Of a stretch of DNA of 64,000 bases, positions 21,357-32,270 are shown one piece after another (position 1 is the stretch's first letter; every line of letters begins with the position of its first letter). Position numbers and translations under genes: made by a program. The notes below the pieces were generated by a model that did not search any database, was not told the origin of the DNA, and saw nothing but the letters and a program-made list of their open reading frames with translations. Location: positions 86,436,001-86,500,000 of the forward strand of contig JAZBRS010000020.1 in the NCBI GenBank assembly GCA_037176725.1, in the 5' to 3' direction. The DNA comes from Posidonia oceanica. Lineage: Eukaryota; Streptophyta; Magnoliopsida; Alismatales; Posidoniaceae.

Positions 21357-24228
21357 TCAATGGCCAGACTCGCCACTACCCTCACATCCACCATATGGAG
21401 GCCTCGATGTAGGCTGTGCAACTGAAGACGTCGCCCCACTCTGGCTCCTCTCCCAAGACCCCCTCAGTAGAGAACGAAGCAGCCCAAGATGAAGGGAGGA
21501 TCGCGCTCTCACAATCTGCTCAGCTGACAGAACTCTGGAGTGTGCTGACACTGACAGGGCTACGGCAACTGGACTAGGAATGTCAGCGTCAGGAAGAACC
21601 ACCGCAACTATCGCCTGAGTCTGCGCCAACTGTGCCTCCAACTCCTGTATCCGCTGGCTACGACCAACGCTCAACTGCAGTAAAGAAGACAGCAGTCCCA
21701 GAGTTAGAATAATTAAGCAAGAAGGCTAGCAGTAATCAAATGTGCTCGAGTAGAAAAGGAGTTACCCTTCTTGTGGAGTTTGCCTCAAGACATGCCCAGG
21801 TTGTCTCCCTCTCAGATGCAGCAACACGAGCCTCTAACTCCTGGAGGCGGTTGTCATGCTCCTGCTCCACCTGACTGAGACACCCTTGTAGCTCCTCGGC
21901 ACGCCCCAAGGCATCGTCTAGCTGGCTCTGAGTGGGACCGGTGGTTGGAGGTGTGTGGATCAGATCCATCATCGCTTGAATCTGTACAATGAAATTATAT
22001 GAGTTAAAGGACAGGTATTTACAAGTACTTAAAGCAAGAAAAGTGCGGTAGTACCTTTGAATCACGAGCCCAGACCTCCTCGGCAAGTATGCGCTCAGCA
22101 CGGGAAGCAGCTGGACCAGTGGTGGCAGTAGGGGCAGGCTCTGCACTTGTCGAGGCACCCTCGGCCTATATCAAAGCAAAGACAACAGTTAAACAAGCAG
22201 GAACAGGCACAAACAACTGAAAAGAGGAAACGAGACTCACTAGTGCTCGAAGCTCATCCATGTGGGACAAGAGCTCGTCCCTCTCCCGCACTAACTCCGT
22301 GACTCTCAAGGAGTGCTGCTGCTACTGAGTCCTGAATGCCTCAGTCATCCCCTCTGAAGTGGCCATCTGTGCAAAACAAGGGAGATGTGTAAGCAAATGA
22401 ACAAGTAAAGGAGCAGTAAAATAAAAGAACACCAAAGGGGGTTGCTTACCAGCTCATCAATGCGGCTGTTGGTAGTCACCAACTCCCGCTGAAGGTCACT
22501 AGCACTCGCACCAGGACCAATGCCCATCGGTACGTTGGAGCGACCATAAAAGACAGCACGATGGAAGACGATCAGATGACCAAACTTAAAGTCAAACCAG
22601 GTCCTCCACGCCGCCTCCGCCTCTGCCGAACCATCAGAAAGGGGCGCTGTGCCACCCGAGCGCTAGTTCTCGAGCTGCTCTGCAAACCACTGAGGAGCAT
22701 CAGACCGACCTCCCCTAGTAGATTCTAGAGAGCAATCTGTAGGACCAGACACTGGGACAACCTACCGAAGGCCAAACTATCGCAGGACACAACCCACCTG
22801 GCTACAGTAGCACTGGAAGAGGCTAAAAAGCCAGCACTCCCGAAAAAACAAGTGGGAACCGCACACCACGGGCACCTCAGCAGCATGCTCATCCTCAGAG
22901 TAGGGTATCTAGACGACCTGCAAGCACAACTCAGTCAGAAACCAACAAACTGTGCAGGGAAAGAATGGTCTAAACATTGAAACTTACCCAGTCCTTTGGG
23001 AGGATCTCTAACAAGAAGCGGCCTAGATGCCTCATAGGGTGAAGCCGCTCCAGAGCCAACTGCATGTCACTCCACCGTCGAGCTCGGAGAAACTCGACGG
23101 GGCCATCTCCTGGGACACCGGGTCGAAGGTACACGAAGTGCTCAAAGATCCAGTTCTGTCACACAAAGAAACAGTTCCAAGTCATAAGCAGGTAACTAAA
23201 TAGAAGACAGGCAAATAAATAAAGCACGGACCTGGAAAAGGGGCAGACAGCCCGAGAGAGAGCGGGTCTGGCCCGCCGCAAAGGCCTCTAGTCGGGAGAT
23301 CAAGTAGACCAACATGCCTGAACCCCAGGAATATCTATCGATCCTCTCCACATCCAGAAGGAGAGGGGCAAAATCGGCATGAAGCATCTGTGAAGACGTG
23401 CCGAAGAAGAGTCTATGAAACAGAATAGACAAGAAGGCCTGGAGCTGCTGGTCTGCTATGTCCGGAGTCACCTCGTCAGCAAGAAGAAGGTCGTCTAGTC
23501 GGTCCTTCAGCCACTTGACATTGACACGTGTATGGTAGCGACTAGAAGGGGGAGGTCGCACACCATAACAGGCCTCCAGCTTGTCGCCATAGTGAAGTTG
23601 CAAAACCGCCACCACGGGCTCTTCGTCAACCCTCAAGCCCACCAGCCGAACTATGTCCTCCAAGGTAATCATCATCTCACTCACGCAAAAGATGAAGCTG
23701 CCAGAACTGCTATTGAACCTCTCTACAAAGGAGACCAAAAGTCCGAGGTGGATCTCAAAGGACATGATCTCCAAAAAATGGTTGAAGCCCATCCTCACAA
23801 GCCTCGCCCGCTGGAACTCCGGGAGATTGATGTACGTCTTATGCAAGTCCTCCCAGCTGGAGCGCGACCCGCTCGGCAATGGCATCTGACATAAAAGAAA
23901 ACATTAAAAACATTAATAACTTAATAAAAATCAAGCAAAGTAACTTAATAAAAGCTAAAAACACATGAAATAACCTCACCTGGCCTAGCTCTGCGAGCTC
24001 TACTGCTATACGGGCTCTCCTAGGAGGTGAAGGGACCGCACCTGAATCAGGGCCACCCCCGTCACCACCACCAACCTCAGGCTGGACAGGAGATGGCGCA
24101 CGTGGATGCCTCATCCGGAGCTTGCGAGGGCGAGAGGAGCTCGCCTCTGCAGTCGAGGGACCTACATTGTCCCTCCCGGTCTCTGCCTCCTCGTCAGAAA
24201 CCCTGAAATAGTGCCACGAGCAGAGCAT
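21357..24228 (-). pseudogene. Antisense PMD-coiled-coil gene P1 (8 exons, TAG-interrupted)
   Basis: Eight exons on the strand opposite gag-pol: 24228-23980, 23885-23232, 23155-22988, 22917-22450, 22366-22241, 22165-22055, 21981-21766, 21674-21357. The seven introns are 70-94 bp, all GT-AG and all phase 0; the model has 769 codons with the stop. Exon 1 is acidic/Pro-rich. Exons 2-3 encode a plant mobile domain: SEMMITLEDIVRLVGLRVD, YSWGSGMLVYLISRLEAF and LFQ joined to NWIFEHFVYL. Exons 4-8 give a Glu/Gln/Arg-rich coiled-coil tail (RAEELQGCLSQVEQEHDNR, RIQELEAQLAQ). Five in-frame stops, all TAG, lie at 22911, 22779, 22764, 22665 and 22324. Exon 1 could instead start at an acceptor (TATTTCAG at about 24205) if an upstream exon exists. 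Function is unknown; host PMD proteins act in silencing and development. Confidence 0.8.
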
Positions 24229-24239
24229 AGTCAGTTAAA

Positions 24240-25458
24240 GTCATTAATAATCTCCTTAATCATTTTCTTGAACATTAACTAATCTCCCTAAACATTAAAC
24301 ATTTCAAAACACTAATCTAACTAGTCAATAATCATCCTCTTGATCATCAATCATCCTAAACATTAACCAATTAAAACTCAAAACTCATCACTTTAACTAA
24401 CCAATTAAAACTTAAATTAACCAATTAAAATTTTAATCACCTCCCTCTTTAGTTGTCTAACTCTTTAGAAAATTGCCTCTCTCGTTAATTAATCTAACTC
24501 CTTAAAATTACCTTAATGTTTAATTAATAAGACACATCAACCATTAAAAGTTACCTTAATTAATTAAGCAAGACACATCAACCATTAAAATTTAGCTCTT
24601 TAATTAATTAACGAGGCATGTAAACCATTTAAGACATAAGTCTATCTTTACATCAACCCCTAAAAATTAATCCCTAAAATCCATCCTTAGAATTAATCTC
24701 TAAAGATAGTCCCTTTGGAATTAATCTTTGGACTATCTTTAAAGTTAATCCTTAAAATTAATCTTTAAAGTTAATTCATCTTTAAAAATTAACCCCTAAA
24801 ATTAATCTTCAAAGTTAATCTCTTTGAAATTAATCCTTAAATCAATCCTTAAAAATTCAATCCTTAAAATCTTTAAAGTTAATTAATCCTTAAAAATTCA
24901 ATCTTTAAAGTTAATCCCTTTAAATTAATCCTTAAAATTAAAACTCTTAACATCTGTCTCTTAAAAATTCAACTTTAAATTCAACTTTAAAAATTCAACT
25001 TTAAAAATTCAACTTTAAATTCAACTTTAAAAATTCAACTTTAAAAATTCAACTTTAAAAATTCAACTCTAAAAATTCAACTTTAAAATCCATCTTTAAA
25101 ATCCATCTTTAAAAATTCATCTTTAAAATCCATCTTTAAAAACCTATCTCTAAAAATTCATCTTTAAACCCCGAACTTCAAAATTTAACTTTAATATCCT
25201 AACTTTAAAATTCAACCTCTAAAAATTAAAAATCCAACTCTAATCCAACTTAAAGTCTTACAAACCTTTCACTTATCCATTTAAGTAACAAAAATACCAT
25301 TAATTCCTTTATTCTGAATTAACAATCCAATTAAAACTTAACAATGGAATCCTTTCACACGTTTAAATCCCAAAGTCAATTCCTCTACAGTCAAAAATTC
25401 CAAAAAATAATCTAAATTCCATAAAATCTCTTAAATTTCTAGGAAAAATTCGCCATAA
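24240..25458. repeat. AT-rich minisatellite-like spacer upstream of P1
   Basis: Made of diverged copies of AATTAATCTTTAAAGTTAAT and, at 24960-25145, tandem TTCAACTTTAAAAA units. It lies upstream of P1 on the minus strand, so the P1 promoter should be in or near it, but no TATA box stands out from the AT-rich background. Confidence 0.7.
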
Positions 25459-26021
25459 CCTCCCCTATAATTTCAACTAATTTTTTTTTCACTTTCCTGC
25501 AAATCAACAACATACATTCATATTTCCATAAAAGAAAAAGACTAAATAAACATTCAAATCTCTATAAAAATGGATTTTCATTCACATTTCACATTCACAT
25601 ATAATTTCCATTTCCCTTTCACATTCACACCAGAAATTTAACATTTAAAACATAACTTTAAATAACTGAATCCAATAATTGAATTTAAATCTAAATTTCC
25701 ACAACTAAATTGAATTTAGATATAAACTTCCACAACTAAACTGAATTTAAATCTAAATTTCCACAATTAAAACTTAAAAAGAAAAATTCAGACTATAAAT
25801 CGAATTAAAATTTTCGAATTCGTTAAAACTAAAAATTGAATTCATTAAAACTAAAAACTAAACTAAAACTGAAATTAAAACTTCTATAATAAACCTAAAT
25901 TCTCATATGCATTTAAAACCTAAATTTCCATATGCATTTAAATATCAAATTTCCATAATAAACTGAAATTAAAACTGAATTTACATAATAACTGAAATTA
26001 AACAGTAAATTTCCATATAAC
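25459..26021 (+). mobile_element. A2 internal region left of solo LTR
   Basis: AT-rich sequence collinear with 3570-4450 of A1, beginning CCTCCCCTATAATTTCAA. It is interrupted after ATAAC (26017-26021) by the solo B LTR and resumes at 31471. Confidence 0.8.
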
Positions 26022-26264
26022 TATAGACACCCCATTTTGGCTTGCCAATTTGGTGGTTCTCTTTGAAACCCATTCTGACCTCCAAAAAACCCTAGATAAA
26101 CTCTAGGTTTGCACTCCCAAAAACCCTAGAAAAACTCAAGTTAAAGCCCTCCTAAAGTCCTAGAAAATTCTAGGTTTTGCATCTCTTGAAACCTAGGTCA
26201 GCAATTAAACCCTAGGTTAGCACAGGACACTCTCATGCAAGCCCAAACCCAAGCCATTATCTTT

Positions 26265-26900
26265 TTGTCTCTCCTGATTATCTTTTTCTCTCTCCTCTTC
26301 ATCCTCTCTCTCTTTCCCCTTCTTTTCTTACACCCTGGTGGGCCCAGCCCACTGTTGCTCTTCCTCACTTCTTCCTCTTCTTTCCTGCTATTTTATTTCT
26401 ATTTTTATTTTATTTTATCCCATTTTATTTGATTTTAATTTCCTCTTCCCCTTTCTTTCCTCCTTTCTTCTTTCTTTCTTCCTTTCCTATCTTCCCATTT
26501 CTTTTTCTCCCCTTTTATTCCTCACCCAACAGCAAAGCCCATTTCCTCACCTCTTCCCCTTTCTGTCTTCTATTTTATTCTTATTTTTATTTTATTTTAT
26601 TTTATTCCATCTTATTAGATCCTTAGTTCTCTTTTCTCTTTTCTCTTTCTCTCTTTCCTTCTCTCTTTCTTTCTTTCTTTCATTCTTTTCTGCTTTTCTT
26701 TTAGCCCAGCCCACCAGGCCCTTCCAATTTCTTTTTCTTTTTCTCCACCCAGGCCCAGCCCACCTCCAACCCACCCCTCCTCTTTCCTTCTTGCTTTTTT
26801 TCTTTTGTCTTTCTTTTCTCCCGTGCGGCCCGGCCCGCGATCCTTCCTCCTCTCCTTCCTCCTTCTCCCACAGCACTCTCCTCTGCACTCACACCCTCAG
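26265..26900 (+). repeat. Polypyrimidine-biased tract with TTTTA runs
   Basis: More than 600 bp strongly biased to C/T on the plus strand, including ATTTTATTTTATTTTA runs. Equivalent purine-biased tracts lie at 49085-49345, 50100-50400, 53210-53840, 62120-62345 and 62920-63190 in the reverse-oriented B LTRs. Long pseudo-ORFs here (up to 191 codons) come from the bias. Confidence 0.8.
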
Positions 26901-26919
26901 CCCCTCTCAGTAGCAAAAC

Positions 26920-28650
26920 CCCGACCCAGACCTTCCTTCTCTTCTCCCTTGGCCCGGCCTGCAGCCCACGGCTAGCCCACGACCCAAGCCCTCACTGCCT
27001 TCTCCTCCTTCCCACGCTGTTCCAGAATTCTGGTCAACACGCTTCCTCTGCACTCACGAGCACTCACAGCACAGCCTCGCAGCCGCTCACTCCTCCTCCT
27101 GCCTCCACTCCACCTTGCAGCGATGGCAGCCTCACAGAGCCACCTACCCGCCAGTCACTGCCAAGACCTGCTAGCCCTCTGCATTGCCAACAGATCCCTG
27201 CCAATTGCCCAGCAACCCATGCCCCCTGCCAGCCTCAATCGAGTGCTCTCCTCCAAACAAAACCACTCCATCTTCTTCCTCCAGCATTCACCACACTTGT
27301 GCAAGCAAGAAACCAGAGAGAGCAAGCCTGTGCAAGAGAGAAATCCAAGCTTCCTGCCATTAGCAAACTTGCAACTCCCAAGCCTTCCCACACCTGCACA
27401 AGCATCCAAAATCCCCCCAAACTCTCCCAATCCACTCACCACACTTCCACCTTCTTCACCCAATCCCCCGATCACTCCCACACGCTCCACAGACCATTTC
27501 CCCCACCACAAACACCTTCGCACCCCCTCTGTCCAGAAGCAACCCAAAACTCCACCTCACTTCATACACCAAATCACCCCATCCAAACCCCTCTTTCGCA
27601 CTCACCAGATCCCCAGCAACCCAAACCATCACCCTGAGCATCCTAGAGAGCCACCTGCACCAGAGAGCAACAATCCACAGTAGCTCCACCCAAAAAAATA
27701 CCAGTTTGAGCTCTGAGCTTCGTAGCTCGCTTCTGAGTATCCCGGAGGCTTCCGTGCAGCACCTGGAGTCGACTCCGATCGCCGCACGACGCTTCCGCTC
27801 CACCCAACTCCGCAGCAACCTCCGTCGGCGACAGCAACCCAACTAGACATCGTCAGCACTCTCTGGCTCGCTTCGAAGGTAACTACACTCCTATCTGAAC
27901 TCCATGCATGCTCCTCTTGCTTATTAGCTACTTAGGCTTAAGATTAGAGGCCTAGAGACCTAGGTTCGCTTTGCTGCCTTCGTCGTCTTCTCCGGCGATG
28001 GCTTGCCTCCAGAAACTGCGTTCGGCCACGTCTTTGCAGCTCCAGTCCTTTGGATTAGCCCGCAGCCTTCTCCGGACGTCCAGCTTCTCGTCCGGGCCTC
28101 GCCGAGCCTCCTGCGCCGCTTCCGGTGCCTACTCGGCTCACACCTCCTCTGGTCTGCCTGGTCTGACATCGGTGGCACGTCTCGGGCAGCGCCGCACCTG
28201 GGTGAGGCTCCCCTCACCTCCACGACCCTCCTCTCTTGTTTCCAGGCCCCTCTCCCGGGCCGTGGGACCTCTGGATCGCCACAGCGACCTCGTGCCAGCC
28301 TTCCTGCCCTTCTGGAGTTGGTCCCGCCACTATGTGAGGCCGCTTGGCCTCCGAGCGTCGCTGGGACCTCCCTCCGGTGTCTCCTCCTCTCCTCTTTCTC
28401 TCCGCAGCATCAAAGCTCCGTTGCAACGCCAATCGGGGCCTCCTGCCAGCTTCTTCTCCTTCTCCGGCGGTCTGCAACTTCCCTTCAGCAAAGCAACAGC
28501 GCACCTGCAACCGCCCTCCCTCCCACCTGCATAGCCTCGCCGGACCGTCCTCTGGCCTCCCCCACCGTCGCCGAAGGCTGTCCGCGCCTCCAGCAGCTCG
28601 CAGCCAGTTCGCGTGGGGAAGAAGCACTGTGCATTTATTTTTCCAGTTTT
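26920..28650 (+). other. GC-rich block of B LTR with conserved splice-donor-like site
   Basis: GC-rich, Pro/Ser-coding in several frames, no conserved protein between copies. GCTTCGAAG|GTAACTACAC at about 27871-27890 looks like a 5' splice site. The same place in other copies reads CTACGAAG|GTAAATACC (52205-52222, minus) and CCTGCAG|GTGAGTGATA (56180-56200, minus). It may be the end of an untranslated first exon within the LTR transcript. Confidence 0.45.
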
Positions 28651-30117
28651 TTAAAAATCCACATGGTTTGCTTGCATGCATTATTTTGCGGTTCTTAAGT
28701 TTTTAATATTTGCATGCAGGTCCTTTGTATAGTTTTTTTAATGCATCTGAATGTTAGTTTTAATGCATGCATTTCATTTTAGCCCTCAGAGTTCTTTAAA
28801 TTGCATTTCAGTCCTGCATTTGGTTCGAAAATCATTTAATGTGCATTTAAATCTTATTGCATTGCATTTAAATCTTCCGTTTTGTCAAAATTGAAAGTGT
28901 GTCCATCTGCAGTTCATGCATTTCATTTAAATGTAAATTTTACCATATTGCATTGCATCTGTTATTCTGCATTATATTTTATTTGCACATAGGTCCTCTG
29001 CCTATTTAAGATTGCATTTAATTTGCATTTTTACCATATTACATTGCATTTAAAATCATGCATTTTATTCTATTTGTACATGAGTCATCTGCATGTTATC
29101 AGAATCATTTAAATTGCATATTTGCCATATTGCATTGCATTTTTTATCCTCTGTTTTGTTTTTATTGCATTTTAGTCCAGAGCATGTATTAACATCATTT
29201 AAATGCCATGTTTACCTTATTGCATTGCATTAAAAAATCTGAAAAATACTTTAATTGCATCTAGGTCCTGTCAATTGCAAATCATGCATTTAATCTGCTA
29301 TTTTATCATATTGCATTGCTAAAAAACCCAAAAAATATGTTTATTTGCATATCAGTCCATCTACATGGTTTAAAAATCATTTAAATGCATTTGAAAACCA
29401 TATTGCATTGCATTAAACATCTGCATGTTTGTAAAATTGCATTTAAGTCCATCTGTTGTGAAGCAGTAGTCTTTTTGAACTTGTTTGCATTGCATAAAAC
29501 CCTCGCAACTTATTTTATTTGCACATAGGTCCAAGCACAGCATGCATGTCTTCTATTTTTTTGTTATTTTTTCATTTCAGTTGCATCCAGAGCTTTTTAA
29601 TAATTGCATTTAAGTCCTTGCATCAATTGATTTCATTTAAATGGCATTTTTAACCATATTGCATTCCATTAAAGCCCACTATTTTTCTGAAATTGCATGT
29701 CAGTCCTTGCTTTTAGTTTTTGCATGCTTGTTTGCTTTCCATGCATTGCACTTAAGTCCCATACGTTTTTAAAATTGCATTTAGGTCCTTTCTCGCATTT
29801 TTGCATGCATATCTTGCTGTTAGCATTGCATTCAGCCCATGCATCATTGCATTAGCATCCCTGCATGCATTAGCCTAGCTTTGCACACCCCAAGGAGCAT
29901 TTTGCACATAGGCCCTTGTAGTTTCCTAAACTGCACTTAGGTCCTTGCATTGCACTTTTGCATGCATAGCATCCCCATAGCATTGCACATGGTCCCATGC
30001 ATCCATTTGGGCATTGCTAGCCTTTTAGCATGTAAGCTACCCACGCATTACACGCATTTAGGGGCTAGTTGCACTTAGACCCCTGCTTATCTCATCTGAA
30101 GCACTGCATAGCATTCA

Positions 30118-30770
30118 TTGCACCTGCATTTGCATCTTTTTGCGTACATGCATCCGTTTTGCATTGAATTTGCATCGTTTTGCATGCATGCATCCATTTT
30201 GCATTGCATTTGCATCATTTTGCGTGCATGCATCCGTTTTGCGTGCCCACCTTGTTTTCTCTTGCATTTTACATCGTTTTGCGTGCCGTTTTGTTTTATA
30301 TGCATATCGCTCGCATTTTTGCATCGTTTTGCGTGTCCGCCTTGTTTTCTCTTGCATTCTACATCATTTTATGTGCCACTTTGTTTTATTTGCATATCGC
30401 TTGCATTTTTGCATCGTTTTGCGTACCACTTTGTTTTATTTGTATATCGCTCGCATTTTTGCATCGTTTTGCATTCCCACCTTGTTTTCTCTTGCATTCT
30501 GCATCGTTTTGTGTGCCGCTTCATTTTATTTGCATATCGCTTGCATTTTTGCATCGTTTTGCGTGCCCACCTTGATTTCTCTTGCATTCTGCATCGTTTT
30601 GCGTGCTGCTTTGTTTTATTTGCATATCGTTTGTATTTTTGCATTGTTTTGCGTACCTGCCTTGTTTGCCTTTGCATTTTGCCTCGTTTTGCGTGCCTGC
30701 ATCCATTCTTACTTGCATTTGCACCATTTTGCGTGCCTGCTTGCATTTTCTCCTGCATTGCACCGTTTTC
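30118..30770. repeat. GCATCGTTTTGCGTGCC repeats in solo B LTR
   Basis: More than ten copies of TGCATCGTTTTGCGTGC at 40-60 bp spacing, partly arranged as composite units of about 95 bp with CTTGTTTTCTCTTGCATT and TTTATTTGCATATCGC. It is homologous to 2601-2863. The long Cys/Phe-rich ORFs here (up to 248 codons) are repeat artefacts. Confidence 0.85.
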
Positions 30771-31470
30771 CGCGCTCGTCTTGGTTTTCCCCTGCATGTC
30801 GCCTACATTGCATTGTTTTCGCCACCGTTTTGTTTTATCGCCTGCATTTGTAGTAGGGCAATGATACTTACTACCTAGGAGTTCTCACGGACCAGGGTTC
30901 ACCCAATTCGGAACACTAGCAGTGTTGCTGAGCACATAGCTTGCACGTTTAATTCCCTACACGCATCTTAGCACTTAGAGCACGCATTAGAGCATGCATT
31001 CAGACATTCATTGCATTTAAACATTAGGCAAGCATTTCCCTGCATTTGCGAGCAAGATTGCCTTAGAAATACCGATTCTCGGACGTATCGGGGTGCCTAA
31101 CACCTTCCCCGTGCGTAATAGGAGTCCTTGCCCTTTCTCTTGGCCCGTAATGACCATTCCTTCATCCTAGGCATGAGTCATAGCACAGCATGGCATAGCA
31201 TTGCATCGCCTTGCATTGCAACTCTTTGCACCCTCTTTGCATCCGATTTTGCATTTCTTTTCATGCATTACCCTTGGTTTTCCTTGTCTCCCAATCTAAT
31301 AGACATGGTGGCGACTCTGATTTGTCTTATCACTTCTTTTTCTTCTTTTTGCCAACATTTCCGAGTCTAGTTTTCTTCCTCGGATTCAACCGCATATAGT
31401 GACCCTAATGTTGATCAGTGCACGAGAGCTTTGGCATCGTACATGGATTTGATATTTCAGGATTACTACA

Positions 31471-32270
31471 ATAACTGAATTAAATTTCCTCAATTTTTTC
31501 CATGATAATTCCAAAACCTAAAACTACTTCATCCTAAAATTAACAACCCAAATGAAAAAGGGGGGAAGGAAAGGCCTGCCTCTGTCGTCGGCAAGACCGA
31601 TCGCTTGCGCCACTGTCGTCGCTGTCGACGTCACCACCCATGTTGTCTCCCTCTCTGCCACTCATTAGGGAGGAGGAAGGGGAAAGAGGATCACCACCAC
31701 CCGCACCGCCGGAGCTCACCATGCCGCCGCACCGCAGGAAGACGCTGCTGGATGAAGGGAGAATCACTGAAGGAGAGGAGGAAGAGGGGAGAAGGATTTG
31801 AAAGTCTGGAAAGGGAAGGGGCAACGGTCCAGTTTTGTTACTAGACTCGCGCCCTGGTCGCCAAGCACAAAAGCGACCACTCTTAGGCGCCTTTAATCGA
31901 GGCGACTGACCCTTCAGCTTCTTCGCGCGCCGACCTTCCTGCTTCAGTTTGAACATTCTGGAAAGGCGCGACTCTTAGACGCCCTAAAAGGAGGCGACTG
32001 GCATGGACGCCATCATTGGCGGTGACTAATGAGGGCAGAGCAGTTTCTTCCTTTAATTTCCGTCTAATACAAACTTATACATTAACAAACGACAAAACAC
32101 AACTTAAAAACTAAAACGTAATTCAACCCAAATTTAAACTCAAAAACTAAAACATAATTCAACCCAAACTTAAACTCAAAAACTAAAACATAATTCAACC
32201 CAAACTTAAACTCAAAAACTAAAACATGATTCAACTCAACTTAAAATTAAAATTTAAAACAAAAACATAA
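31471..32270 (+). mobile_element. A2 internal region right of solo LTR
   Basis: Resumes with ATAACTGAATT and matches A1 from about 4450 on. It contains the GC-rich segment (31560-32030) and a tandem repeat before the P2 stop. An antisense 138-codon frame (31540-31956) is not conserved in A1. Confidence 0.8.
32110..32250. repeat. 36-bp tandem repeat downstream of P2
   Basis: Three to four units of ACTAAAACATAATTCAACCC followed by AAACTTAAACTCAAAA, just past the P2 stop codon on its own strand. A1 has a shorter, more diverged version at 5170-5270. Confidence 0.85.

Larger units (their letters stand above)
26022..31470 (+). mobile_element. Solo family B LTR inserted in A2 (5449 bp)
   Basis: Runs from TATAGACACCCCATTTTGG (the expected TG start reads TA) to CAGGATTACTACA. 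It is flanked by perfect 5-bp duplications ATAAC (26017-26021 and 31471-31475), and the flanks join to match the uninterrupted A1 sequence near 4450. There is no internal region, so it is a solo LTR. Inside: CCCTAGG-rich start, pyrimidine-rich tract (26265-26900), GC-rich block (26920-28650), GCATT-rich repeats (28670-30840) and the conserved end block (30870-31470). Confidence 0.93.

Noticed and set aside
24240..25458. AT-rich block considered as a matrix attachment site or replication origin
   Set aside because: Composition alone is no evidence, and the block is explained by minisatellite-like expansion inside the A element.
26338..26913. 191-codon Phe/Ser/Leu-rich ORF resembling a membrane protein
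   Set aside because: It is the translation of a polypyrimidine-biased tract; the hydrophobicity comes from TTT, TCT and CTT codons.
27123..28706. Pro/Ser-rich ORFs of 186-231 codons in the GC-rich block
   Set aside because: Overlapping frames on both strands, no domain, and no frame conserved in the equivalent blocks at 420-1620, 47840-49080 or 51470-53200.
30118..30878. ORFs of 248 and 237 codons rich in Cys, Phe and His
   Set aside because: Repeat artefacts of GCATCGTTTTGCGTGCC units inside a solo LTR, not genes.
31540..31956. Minus-strand 138-codon Ser/Gly-rich ORF in the GC-rich segment of A2
   Set aside because: The matching region of A1 (4519-5132) does not keep this frame, so there is no support for a third antisense gene.
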